Source of the DNA: Deltaproteobacteria bacterium ADurb.Bin207
Lineage (GTDB): Bacteria; Myxococcota_A; Polyangia; Polyangiales; Polyangiaceae
Assembly: GCA_002070115.1 (NCBI GenBank)
Contig: MWCO01000066.1
Location: 1 to 34,823, forward strand
Direction of reading: 5' to 3'
DNA: 34,823 bases
Shown: piece after piece, positions 1 through 8,075 of the stretch
Layout: every line of letters begins with the position of its first letter
Numbering within the stretch: the stretch's first letter is position 1
Program-made: the position numbers and the translations under genes
Notes under the pieces: model-generated
Told to the model about the DNA's origin: nothing
Seen by the model: only the letters and a program-made list of their open reading frames with translations
Databases searched by the model: none

Positions 1-1046
1 GGCTTGGGGGGTGGTGCGACCGCCTGCGATGAACTCGATGGCACGGGCCCCGGAGCGGGAAGCGGAGCCGGGATAGGATGTTGTACCTCGGCGCCGGAGA
101 TGCGCGCGACACGTTCACGAACGGAAGCAGGGGCCACGCGATGCACCCAATCGGCGACTTCTTCGGCGGGAGCAATTCCCACGGCTTCTTCGATCGCGTT
201 GATCATTTCGAGCGCCGTGTGGAAGCGCCCGGTCGGATCCGCTCGAAGTCCCTTTAAAATAAGCCATTCGAGAGCTGGCGAGACGCTCGGATCCACGGCA
301 CGAAGGGATGGTACCGTACCTTCGAGGACCATCATCATCATGCTTCCCGCGTTATCCGCATCGAACAGCGGACGTCCGGCAATCATTTCCCAATAAAGGA
401 CGCTGGTCGAATAGATGTCGGCGCGTCGGTCGACAGGGCGGCTTCGGATTTGTTCGGGCGCCATGTATTGCAAGCGTCCTTTGAGTTGCCCGGCGCGCGT
501 GGTTTGGAATCGTACAGACGCTTTGGCGACGCCGAAGTCGAGAACGCGAGCGACTCCATCGAATCCGACCATGATATTTTGGGGAGACACATCGCGGTGG
601 ACGATATGCAAGGGCTGGCCATCTTGTCCCAGGACTTCATGGGCGGCATGCAACCCCTTAAGAACGTCGGTGATGATGGCGGCTACGACGCGATGGGGGG
701 GATACAGCTTTGCTTCGTGCGCGGATTGGATGAGGCTGCCCACGGTATCGCCCGCGAGGTATTCCATGACGATGATCAGGTCTTCGCCTTCGGCTGCGAA
801 GTCGAGGACCGGAACGACATTGGGGTGTCGAATGCGTGCCGCGAGGTTGGCCTCATCGAGGAACATGGCCACGAAGTCCGCATCACGCGCGCAATGGGGA
901 TGCATTCGCTTGATGGCCACCGGTTTGGCAAATTGGTTTTCGTCGACTCGACGTCCGTAATACACGGTCGCCATACCGCCGGATGCAATCTGTCCCTCCA
1001 GCACATAGCGTCCAATGACGAGGGGCAGTTTGACAGCGGGGAGCAC
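1..1046 (-). CDS. Ser/Thr protein kinase, C-terminal part missing at window edge
   Basis: Hanks-type protein kinase read on the minus strand and truncated by the left edge. About 348 residues are visible. The glycine loop (ASGGMATVYYG) lies near residues 21-31, the ATP lysine in VAIKRM is about residue 46, the catalytic loop HRDVSPQN is about 150-157, and the VLDFGVAK motif follows with the DFG Asp near 170, then YMAPEQ. All catalytic residues are present, so it should be active. HRDVSPQN, with Ser where most kinases have Lys, is common in myxobacterial kinases. The visible 3' part turns Pro-rich, like a linker to a membrane segment or sensor region beyond the edge. The start is a GTG because an in-frame TGA sits three codons upstream (1053-1055). 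Divergent from murA. Substrate unknown. Confidence 0.9.
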   Translation of the reverse strand, partial: MLPAVKLPLVIGRYVLEGQIASGGMATVYYGRRVDENQFAKPVAIKRMHPHCARDADFVAMFLDEANLAARIRHPNVVPVLDFAAEGEDLIIVMEYLAGDTVGSLIQSAHEAKLYPPHRVVAAIITDVLKGLHAAHEVLGQDGQPLHIVHRDVSPQNIMVGFDGVARVLDFGVAKASVRFQTTRAGQLKGRLQYMAPEQIRSRPVDRRADIYSTSVLYWEMIAGRPLFDADNAGSMMMMVLEGTVPSLRAVDPSVSPALEWLILKGLRADPTGRFHTALEMINAIEEAVGIAPAEEVADWVHRVAPASVRERVARISGAEVQHPIPAPLPAPGPVPSSSSQAVAPPPK

Positions 1047-1290
1047 GGCGGCTCATCATACCTCGTACCGCGAGGAATCGTAGACATGATCGCGCCATGA
1101 AGCGGTTGATGGATGCGAAGGGACCGGGCTATCCGTTTTTGTCTGGGTAAATGATCTGAGTTTTTCTTCGGGGGCAGCCGCGCCCCGCAGGGGGGCACAA
1201 TCGGTTCGACGATGGGCTAAGGCGGCGAGGGGGACTTGTTCTGGATGTGCTCTTGGGGCAGGCTGCGCCCACAAAGGAATTTGCGATGTC

Positions 1291-2574
1291 ATGGACGCCA
1301 TAAGAATTCGGGGCGGCCGTCCCCTTCATGGCCGAGTTCGCGTCAGTGGAGCAAAAAATGCGGCGCTGCCCATTCTATGCACGGCGCTGTTGTCGAGCGG
1401 GGAAAGCCGTTTGCGCAATGTCCCAAACCTACGTGATATCAATACGTTAGCGGCGCTTTTGCGGTTCCTTGGCAGGGATACCGAGGTAAGCGAGGGGGTC
1501 GTTCGTGTGGGAGCGGAACAAGGAACGATTCGGCCGGAGGCGCCGTACGAGTTGGTCAAACAAATGCGAGCGAGCGTGTTGGTACTCGGACCGCTTTTGG
1601 CTCGATATGGGAAGGCGAAGGTATCTCTTCCGGGGGGGTGCGCGATTGGCGCCAGGCCGATCGATCAGCATCTCAAAGGGTTGGAAGCCATGGGGGCAAA
1701 CATCGAGCTGGACCGTGGTTACGTCATCGCCAAGGGCCCGAAAGCGATGGGGGGCCGATTGCATGGCGCGGAATACCGATTCGATGTCAATACCGTCACG
1801 GGAACGGAAAACCTGATGATGGCGGCCGTATTGGCAAAAGGCCGGACGGTGTTGGACAATTGTGCGCGAGAACCGGAAGTCGAGGAGTTGGCACACACGC
1901 TCAACAAGATGGGAGCCAAGGTTCAGGGGGCCGGGACGAGTCAGATTCGAATCGAAGGGGTGGAAGCGCTCGAAGCTTTTGATCATGCCATCGTGGCCGA
2001 TCGAATCGAGGCGGGAACGTTCATGGTGGCAGCGGCGGCCACCGCGGGCAATGTACTCATAGAACAGGCTCCGATGGAGCACTTGGAAGGATTTATATCA
2101 AAACTGCGAGATGCGGGATGCCGGGTGGAACGTGAAGGCGATGGAGTGCGAGTGACACGACAAGGGCCGTTGCATCCTGTCGACGTCACCACGGCTCCCT
2201 ATCCGGATTTTCCCACGGATATGCAAGCGCAATTCATGGTGTTGATGTGTTTGGCACAAGGACGAAGCGTCATCACGGAAACCATCTTCGAGAATCGATT
2301 CATGCACGTGTCGGAGCTGGCTCGTATGGGGGCCAACATCGAGGTTCGCGGCAATGCAGCGATCGTGCAGGGGGTTGCCGCCTTGAGTGGAGCCAGCGTC
2401 ATGGCAACGGATTTGCGCGCGAGTGCTTCGCTCGTGATCGCTGGTCTCGTGGCATCGTCGCATGAGACGGACGTGCTGCGTGTGTATCATTTGGATCGGG
2501 GCTACGAGCATATTGAAAAGAAGTTGGCGGGACTTGGTGCGGACATCGAGCGGATATCGGGTGTGCGTGCATGA
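1291..2574 (+). CDS. murA: UDP-N-acetylglucosamine 1-carboxyvinyltransferase
   Basis: MurA transfers enolpyruvate from PEP to UDP-GlcNAc, the first committed step of peptidoglycan synthesis, in the cytoplasm. The 427-residue length fits the family. Lys22-Asn23 sit in SGAKNAALP, and the catalytic cysteine Cys117 sits in [11 protein letters not shown] (Cys115 in E. coli), so the enzyme should be of the fosfomycin-sensitive Cys type. The loop [11 protein letters not shown] carries the conserved acid/base Asp. Two inside-out alpha/beta domains are expected. AAAGGA lies 12 bases before the ATG, a loose ribosome-binding site. The gene stands alone, divergent from the kinase and convergent with the next gene. 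No second murA is visible. Confidence 0.97.
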   Translation: MDAIRIRGGRPLHGRVRVSGAKNAALPILCTALLSSGESRLRNVPNLRDINTLAALLRFLGRDTEVSEGVVRVGAEQGTIRPEAPYELVKQMRASVLVLGPLLARYGKAKVSLPGGCAIGARPIDQHLKGLEAMGANIELDRGYVIAKGPKAMGGRLHGAEYRFDVNTVTGTENLMMAAVLAKGRTVLDNCAREPEVEELAHTLNKMGAKVQGAGTSQIRIEGVEALEAFDHAIVADRIEAGTFMVAAAATAGNVLIEQAPMEHLEGFISKLRDAGCRVEREGDGVRVTRQGPLHPVDVTTAPYPDFPTDMQAQFMVLMCLAQGRSVITETIFENRFMHVSELARMGANIEVRGNAAIVQGVAALSGASVMATDLRASASLVIAGLVASSHETDVLRVYHLDRGYEHIEKKLAGLGADIERISGVRA

Positions 2575-2629
2575 GTCGTGTAGGGAAGCTACTGCGCATG
2601 AAATGGATGGGCGCGAGGCATGGGTGGCG

Positions 2630-3097
2630 TCATGATCGTTTCTTTCTGGTCGTAACGCCGCGTTTGTGCGGATGAATGAGCCGCAGGGAAGGACGTTGGG
2701 GCCATGGCACCGTTCGGCTGCGATGCCCATCGATGATTTGTCGTACGGCGGGTGGCATGAAAACCGAGTCGGTATCGAGGCGAGCGGCGGCGGCGGCGAG
2801 CACCGCGATGCGGTCGGGCAAAGTCGCACGAGCATCGACGAAAACGATGGTTTGATCATGCAATCGGCACAACCCTCCTCGCGCGGAGGCATCGCCGAAA
2901 ACGTGGGGGTCGAAAGATTCTGAACGAACGACGACACCGAGTCTGGCGAGCAACTCTTCGAGGTGTTGGAGTGTTCGTTCCGGAGTCATGCCGGATGCTG
3001 CGAAAAAGTTCGAAAGGTCAGTACAAAGCAGTGTAGCGCACAACGGATCGGACGAGGGGGTGGAGGGCGGCGATGGCGCGTCAATGAAAAAAATCAA
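2630..3097 (-). CDS. Conserved hypothetical protein
   Basis: A 155-residue protein with no recognised domain. It has an acidic-to-neutral core with a helix-like N-terminal stretch (TPERTLQHLEELLARLGV), a central segment with FDPHVFGD and GGLCRLHDQTIVFVDA, then a helix containing PDRIAVLAAAAARLD, a VFMPPAVRQII segment, and a basic tail ending in TRKKRS. The patterning looks like a real folded protein, not a shadow frame: the opposite strand has only fragments. The first ATG (3097) is used. Met37 (2989) is an alternative that would remove a Ser/Pro-rich extension, and neither has a clear ribosome-binding site. I recall similar unnamed proteins in Myxococcota but cannot confirm this. Convergent with murA. 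Confidence 0.7.
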   Translation of the reverse strand: MIFFIDAPSPPSTPSSDPLCATLLCTDLSNFFAASGMTPERTLQHLEELLARLGVVVRSESFDPHVFGDASARGGLCRLHDQTIVFVDARATLPDRIAVLAAAAARLDTDSVFMPPAVRQIIDGHRSRTVPWPQRPSLRLIHPHKRGVTTRKKRS

Positions 3098-3285
3098 ATC
3101 ACGGTTTGACGAATACGAAAGCCGGTGGTATGGGGCTTGCTTTGAGCGGTATGGTCTGAGAGGGAGTGATGAGGCTTCCCGGGCGATATCGCAAGCGGTC
3201 GGGGGGATGGCGCGAGTCCCGATCGTTTTCCCTGGATGGATTGGTGCTTAGATTGCGCCTACCTAGAACATCTGGACAGGTTGTC

Positions 3286-5037
3286 ATGACGTTCACTGAA
3301 GCCGCAGCGGAGGTGCTGCGCCAGGTTGGTCGGCCGTTGCATTACAAGGAAATCACGGCCTATGCGATTGAAAAGAGCCTTCTGAGTCACGTGGGAAAGA
3401 GTCCCGAGGTGACGATGGGAGCGCGTTTGGCGGCTTTATTCAAAAAGCCGACAGATGAAAATCCCATGGTGCGGGTTCGTCCTGGCGTATTTGCGCTCAA
3501 ATCTTGGGAAGAATCAGGGCTGCTCAAAGATATGGTAGCCAAAGCCAAACCGACGGCGCGGACGGTTACGGCGCCGGCTACGCCCGAGCCGATGGTGGAG
3601 CCAGAGCCGCCGCCAGTTGCCCCGGCTCAAGAAAAAAAGCAGGAAAAACCGGTAGAAACCCAGCCCCTTTCTCCCCCTCAACCCATTCGTCGCCGAACCA
3701 AAAGCGTGGAAGCCAAACCGGCTGCCATCCCTGAGACGGCCACGGTTTCGGAGCCCCCGGTGACGCAAGAAACAGCGACGGCAGCGCCGGCCCAAGAAGC
3801 GCAATCGCCTGTTTCCCCCACTGTTGCAGAAAAATCGGAGCCTCCGCCGCGAGCCGTGATTGACGCACAACCAGACAAACCGCCAGCGCCCCAACGCGAA
3901 ACAATCGCTGACGATGATGCACAAGCGGCGAGCACGGAGAACGAAGAAACGCAACGGGCCGACGCAACCGTGGGTACTCCCCTCGCCGTAGAAGACGACG
4001 ACGATGACGATCAGCCGGTTTTCTCCAACCACGACGCCGATCGGGACAGCTCTCGCCGTCGACGGCGCCGACGGCGTCGTCCCAAAGGACCGGAAACCAA
4101 CGGCATAGCGTATTCCGCGATGCCCGCGGGAACCGGCAGCCCGGAAGTTGTCGCGGAGAGCCGTGCTTTGCCAACAGCCACCGCGGGGCCCCATCCGGTC
4201 GTGCTGGAGGTGGGAACCACGAGTTTGGATCATGTGGCGTTGGACGATTTTGGCGGCAAGGACATGGCTGACGCCATTGCGTTGGCTCTTTCGGCGGCCG
4301 ATCGCGCCTTGGGTCCCGTATCGCTCCGACAACTCGCGGAAACCGCACAGCGTCGCGGACGCCTTTCCGGGGATTTGCAGCAACTCCAATCCCAAATCGC
4401 CGCTTCGGTTCGAGCCGACAATCTTCGACGAGCCGCCTCGGGCCAGCGACCGCGATTCCGTTTCGTGGCCGGCCGCATTGCCCTGACAGACTGGCTTCTC
4501 AACAGCGACCTGAGCCGCCTGGAACAAGAGGCCATCGCCGCGGTCGAGCGCTACCGCGAGGCAGCCCGAAAAGCTTTCGTCCGCAAATTGCAAGAACTGC
4601 CCGGGCACGCTTTCGTCGAGTTGGTCCTGCTGGTATTCGAAAGGCTCGGTTTCCATCACATCCGAGCGATTCGACGCGCCGGAATCCCCGGGCAAGAATC
4701 GCATTTCACCGCCTTGCACGACACAGGTGTCGGACAACTCCCCTCCGCCCTCGTCATCCGTCGCGATGGCCGAGAAATCGGACGCGAGCGTGTCGCGGAA
4801 TTCCGCGGAGCCTTCCACCATTTCGGCTCTGCCGACGCCGGTTGGCTCGTGACCGCTGGTTCCGTACTATCCGGTGCCCGCGAGGAAGCTGCCGCTTCCA
4901 ACGCCGCCACTGTCGCCCTTTACGATGGCTCCGGAATCGCACGCCTTTGCGAACAACACGATATCGCCGTCATGCGCGCCACCTTACCCATCTGCATCCC
5001 AGACCTCGACGTTCTCGAGGCCCTTCGTTCTTCGTGA
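3286..5037 (+). CDS. HARE-HTH domain protein with restriction-endonuclease-like C-terminus
   Basis: 583 residues in three parts. Residues about 1-75 form a HARE-HTH winged helix (TFTEAAAEVLRQVGRPLHYK onward, ending GVFALKSW), a fold tied to DNA or modified-DNA recognition. Residues about 85-290 are a Pro/Glu/Ala-rich low-complexity linker containing a run of six Asp closely followed by nine Arg (about 236-268). Residues about 440-570 resemble an Mrr-type nuclease domain (FVELVLLVFERLGF, VAEFRGAFHHF, GWLVTAGS, LCEQHDIAV), but I do not see the QxK catalytic pair, so it may bind rather than cut. The start at Met41 of the longer frame is chosen because HARE-HTH proteins begin with this motif; AGG lies 6 bases upstream. 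Its stop overlaps the Nudix gene start. Confidence 0.85.
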   Translation: MTFTEAAAEVLRQVGRPLHYKEITAYAIEKSLLSHVGKSPEVTMGARLAALFKKPTDENPMVRVRPGVFALKSWEESGLLKDMVAKAKPTARTVTAPATPEPMVEPEPPPVAPAQEKKQEKPVETQPLSPPQPIRRRTKSVEAKPAAIPETATVSEPPVTQETATAAPAQEAQSPVSPTVAEKSEPPPRAVIDAQPDKPPAPQRETIADDDAQAASTENEETQRADATVGTPLAVEDDDDDDQPVFSNHDADRDSSRRRRRRRRRPKGPETNGIAYSAMPAGTGSPEVVAESRALPTATAGPHPVVLEVGTTSLDHVALDDFGGKDMADAIALALSAADRALGPVSLRQLAETAQRRGRLSGDLQQLQSQIAASVRADNLRRAASGQRPRFRFVAGRIALTDWLLNSDLSRLEQEAIAAVERYREAARKAFVRKLQELPGHAFVELVLLVFERLGFHHIRAIRRAGIPGQESHFTALHDTGVGQLPSALVIRRDGREIGRERVAEFRGAFHHFGSADAGWLVTAGSVLSGAREEAAASNAATVALYDGSGIARLCEQHDIAVMRATLPICIPDLDVLEALRSS

Positions 5038-5456
5038 CCGGTCCCATCATCGGTGTCGGCGCGCTCATCGTTCGTGCCGATGGGCATGTTCTCATCGCAC
5101 GACGGGGTCATCCGCCCGGTTGTGGCTCATGGACTCTTCCTGGTGGAAAAGTTCGTAAAAACGAGAAGCTCCATGACGCTCTTCGCCGTGAGATCCTCGA
5201 GGAAACGCGGCTATCGATCATGGTTCACGACCTGCTCGAGGTCGTGGAGATCATGAGGGAGGGCTATCATTATGTGGTGCTCGACTACTTATGCACGCCG
5301 ATCGGTGGCGAGAATGCCCAGGCGGGCGACGACATCACCGCGGTTCAGTGGATCGAGCCGGAACTGGAAACGATGCGGTCGTTGGCGTTGACGTCGGACG
5401 TATTGGGTATCGTGGAACGTGGGTTGGCGCGTTGGGCTCAGTTGTCGACACGATGA
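5034..5456 (+). CDS. Nudix hydrolase
   Basis: A 140-residue Nudix-fold pyrophosphohydrolase that would hydrolyse a nucleoside diphosphate linked to another moiety. The Nudix box is near residues 39-61: GKVRKNE, seven residues, then REILEETRL. It keeps the metal-binding REXXEE core, but Arg replaces the usual Gly near its end. The N-terminus TGPIIGVGALIVRADGHVLI is a typical first strand pair. The start is GTG at 5034, sharing bases with the TGA of the HARE-HTH gene (GTGA overlap), which implies translational coupling. The longer open frame upstream is only antiphase reading of that gene. Substrate cannot be told; the compact size and APGCGSWTLPGGK-like region (here PPGCGSWTLPGGK) fit MutT/ADP-ribose-type enzymes. 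Confidence 0.9.
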   Translation: MTGPIIGVGALIVRADGHVLIARRGHPPGCGSWTLPGGKVRKNEKLHDALRREILEETRLSIMVHDLLEVVEIMREGYHYVVLDYLCTPIGGENAQAGDDITAVQWIEPELETMRSLALTSDVLGIVERGLARWAQLSTR

Positions 5457-5511
5457 GTTTCCTACGCGCGGGTGGTTTCTTCTGGAAAGCTATACTAGGC
5501 TACGAGTTGTC

Positions 5512-6390
5512 ATGGCATCGTTGAAACGATGGTCGTATTTGCTGTTGCTAGGCTCGCTGGGGTGTTCCAAGGCACCGCCGCCATCGCAGTTTCCGACAGC
5601 ACAAGCCGCGCTTGCGCGAATGAAAGCGGTATATGCTTGCACGCGGGGCGTGCAGGGAGATGGCAAGCTCGATCATATGAACGAGGCCGGACGCATTCGT
5701 GGTGATGTGATGCTCTTGGCGGTAGACCCCGCTCGTGTTCGCTTCGATGTCGTATCTCCGTTTGGAGTTACGCTTGCCACGCTCACCTCCGATGGCCAAC
5801 GCTTCTCGTTTTTTGACATGAAAAACAGTGCGTTTCTCGAAGGACCGCCGGAACCTTGCAATATCGCACGGCTGACACAGGTGCGGATGCCAGCCCATGC
5901 GTTAGTGCAGTTATTGCGTGGAGAAGCGCCGATATTGGTTCACAAGCCGGAGGCCGCAACGATTCAATGGAACGGTTCGGGGTATTATCGGGTTCAGATC
6001 CCGAGTCGGCATGAGGCGATGCAAGAGCTGCATCTGGAGCCAAACCCTTCGGACTATGCTCTTCCCTACCAGCAGCAGCGTGTTCGCGTTTTGTATGTAC
6101 GCGTTACCCAGCGGGACTACGTTCACTTCGAAGCCTCGTTATTCGATCACGCCGACGCGGTCACGATGCAAGCCAGGGTCGACGAGTTGGGCATCGATCC
6201 ACCGATTCCTCCAAGCGGTCCCGCATGTCGCGCGGAGATACCTCGTCGCATTCAGGTGCAAGTACCGTATACACACGATGATATGCGTTTTCGTTACGAG
6301 GAGGTGGGTCTCAACCCGCCTTTACCTGACGATATCTTCACACAACCAATTCCCGGAGGCGTTCGACGACAGTACGTGCAGTGCCGATAA
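5512..6390 (+). CDS. Lipoprotein, LolA/LolB-like fold possible
   Basis: A 292-residue exported lipoprotein. The N-terminus MASLKRWSYLLLLGSLGC ends in a lipobox (GSLGC), so the mature protein starts at Cys18. The body has alternating hydrophobic strands (GDVMLLAVDPARVRFDVVSP, GVTLATLTSDGQRFSFFD, SAFLEGPPEP) resembling the antiparallel sheet of the LolA/LppX/DUF4292 family, where cell-envelope lipoproteins hold acyl chains; this is inference from pattern only. Four Cys lie in the mature part besides the lipid-bearing one. The start at ATG 5512 is chosen because the signal peptide begins there. It lies 55 bases after the Nudix stop and just ahead of the pseudokinase gene, so the three may be cotranscribed. 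Confidence 0.8.
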   Translation: MASLKRWSYLLLLGSLGCSKAPPPSQFPTAQAALARMKAVYACTRGVQGDGKLDHMNEAGRIRGDVMLLAVDPARVRFDVVSPFGVTLATLTSDGQRFSFFDMKNSAFLEGPPEPCNIARLTQVRMPAHALVQLLRGEAPILVHKPEAATIQWNGSGYYRVQIPSRHEAMQELHLEPNPSDYALPYQQQRVRVLYVRVTQRDYVHFEASLFDHADAVTMQARVDELGIDPPIPPSGPACRAEIPRRIQVQVPYTHDDMRFRYEEVGLNPPLPDDIFTQPIPGGVRRQYVQCR

Positions 6391-6431
6391 GCTCTCATTC
6401 GTCCACGGTTCGTGACAAGGAGTTGCGATTG

Positions 6432-8009
6432 ATGGCAGAGGGTTCGACCGAACCATCCCGTTTGTTTTGCATGCACTGTGGAGGCACGCATCCGCCCGGA
6501 TTGCGCAGGTGTTCTTCCACGGGACGAAGTCTTGGGGGGGACCCACGTCTCATCGGCCAGTTCATTGCGCGTCGCTATCGTATCGTTCGAGTCCTCGGAG
6601 ATGGGCCTTTCGGGGCATCCTACAAGGCCGAGCACGTTGCGGTAGGAAGGTTCGTATCCCTTCGCATTCTTCATGCGGGATTGGTCACGAGTCCCGACGT
6701 GCTCCATCGTTTCTTTCGCGAAGCCCGTCTCGTGGGTTCCGTAACGCATCCGCGTTTGCAGCCTGTCGTCGACGCGGGGCTAAGCGACGACGGGATAGCG
6801 TACGTGGCGTATCAATACGAGCGAGGCCGAAGTCTGGCGAGGGCCTTTGCGCACAATACGGTGTTTTCGCTCGAGCAAGCAGCAACTTTGACGAGCGAGA
6901 TTCTTCATGGACTCGAGGCGATTCACAACTCGGGGTTTGTCCATCGAGCGTTGATTCCAGATTCCGTTTTGCTACAGCGGGGCGCATCGGGAACGGAGCA
7001 TGCCATGCTCACCAATTTTGGCGCGGCGACTTTCGAAAACCGTGAAGAAAACAGTCCCGTGTCAACCGTTGGCCTTCCTCCCTTTTCCCGCGGCCCCTAT
7101 CTGCTTGCTCCCCACGCCTATTGTTTGAAACCGGATCGTCGGGAGGATCTTTTCGCCGCGGGTGTTTTGCTTTCGGCCATGCTTTGTCCAGGAGGCATCC
7201 CGCGTTTCGGAGGTGATCTCATCGCTCTCGGCGTACCTGCGGCCCTCGAAGCGCTCATAGCACGGGCTACCCATCCTCGCATTGACGCTCGTTATTCGTC
7301 CGCAAGCGAAATGCTGGCACAGCTTCGTTCCTTTTCGGAGTTGGTCCACGACGATGTGGCATCGGTGACAGAAACGGTGATCAATGACCTGCGCGCTCTT
7401 CGCAATCGGGAGCGGGTGTTGGATGTCATTCCGGCGCGTCTTCGATTGGGCAGCGCAACGTCGATGATGGCATCGGCGTTGGCCGCGCCACTCGTGCGAG
7501 CATTGAAAAAAGAGTCCGCGCAGCGTTGGACCGAAATCGTTCACCGCGTACCGGGGATTGACAAAGTGCTCGATCTCACGGCGGACATCGGGCCCATTGC
7601 CGCAACGCCCATCATGGCGGCCCTGGAGGAAGCCGATGCCTTATGCGGCGTAGATGACCGATTATTCTGTGTCATCGTGGGGGAACGTGCGGGCAAAGAA
7701 GAGTTGAACGAGTGGTTTCGGACGATGTTGGACGCTCCTACTCCCGAATGTTTATTTGATGGGCTTTCGCGTCTATGGCCTAGCATGGTGGGCCAGGGCA
7801 TCGCTCGCGTGCGACAGGTTGGGCGGGGATATGGTCGGTTCGAGATTCGCGATCAACTCGAACCATCTTTCGCCATCTGCACGGCACTCGCGGGTGTGAT
7901 CAAAGCCGGTCTCGAGCACCTGGGCGCAAGATCCATTGAAGTATCCAAGACGGCTTGTGAGGCGGTGGGCGATCCTGCCTGCGTGTTCAATGTCACCTGG
8001 CTGAGTTGA
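6432..8009 (+). CDS. Pseudokinase with N-terminal Cys motif and V4R/DUF2378-like C-terminus
   Basis: 525 residues. Residues 13-27 hold a CxxC and a third Cys (FCMHCGG...RC), a remnant zinc ribbon. Residues about 50-310 have a protein-kinase fold, but every catalytic element is altered: the glycine loop is LGDGPFGASY, the VAIK lysine is Arg78 (VSLRIL), HRDxK reads HRALIP (Asp to Ala173), and DFG reads NFG (Asn195). It should not phosphorylate. The C-terminal 190 residues end in CEAVGDPACVFNVTW, matching the Cys-bearing end of V4R or myxobacterial DUF2378 domains, which bind small ligands. A clear AAGGAG at 6417-6422 supports ATG 6432 over the upstream ATG 6381. Likely a ligand-sensing scaffold; partner unknown. 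Confidence 0.85.
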   Translation: MAEGSTEPSRLFCMHCGGTHPPGLRRCSSTGRSLGGDPRLIGQFIARRYRIVRVLGDGPFGASYKAEHVAVGRFVSLRILHAGLVTSPDVLHRFFREARLVGSVTHPRLQPVVDAGLSDDGIAYVAYQYERGRSLARAFAHNTVFSLEQAATLTSEILHGLEAIHNSGFVHRALIPDSVLLQRGASGTEHAMLTNFGAATFENREENSPVSTVGLPPFSRGPYLLAPHAYCLKPDRREDLFAAGVLLSAMLCPGGIPRFGGDLIALGVPAALEALIARATHPRIDARYSSASEMLAQLRSFSELVHDDVASVTETVINDLRALRNRERVLDVIPARLRLGSATSMMASALAAPLVRALKKESAQRWTEIVHRVPGIDKVLDLTADIGPIAATPIMAALEEADALCGVDDRLFCVIVGERAGKEELNEWFRTMLDAPTPECLFDGLSRLWPSMVGQGIARVRQVGRGYGRFEIRDQLEPSFAICTALAGVIKAGLEHLGARSIEVSKTACEAVGDPACVFNVTWLS

Positions 8010-8033
8010 GCCCATCCAGTACACGGACGGAAT

Positions 8034-8060
8034 GCGCCTTCCGGCTGGTCGTGAGGGCGC
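8034..8060. terminator. Hairpin at convergent junction, possible bidirectional terminator
   Basis: GCGCCTTC (8034-8041) can pair with GAGGGCGC (8053-8060) through eight pairs including one G-U wobble, with an 11-base loop. It sits in the 66-base gap between the pseudokinase gene and the convergent ychF-like gene. There is no T-run on either side, so factor-independent termination is uncertain. Confidence 0.35.
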
Positions 8061-8075
8061 GGACCTTACGGCAGA

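Noticed and set aside
3514-4821. Minus-strand open frame of 435 codons opposite the HARE-HTH gene
   Set aside because: It is the complement of the low-complexity linker, giving long Arg/Phe/Gly runs typical of a shadow frame.
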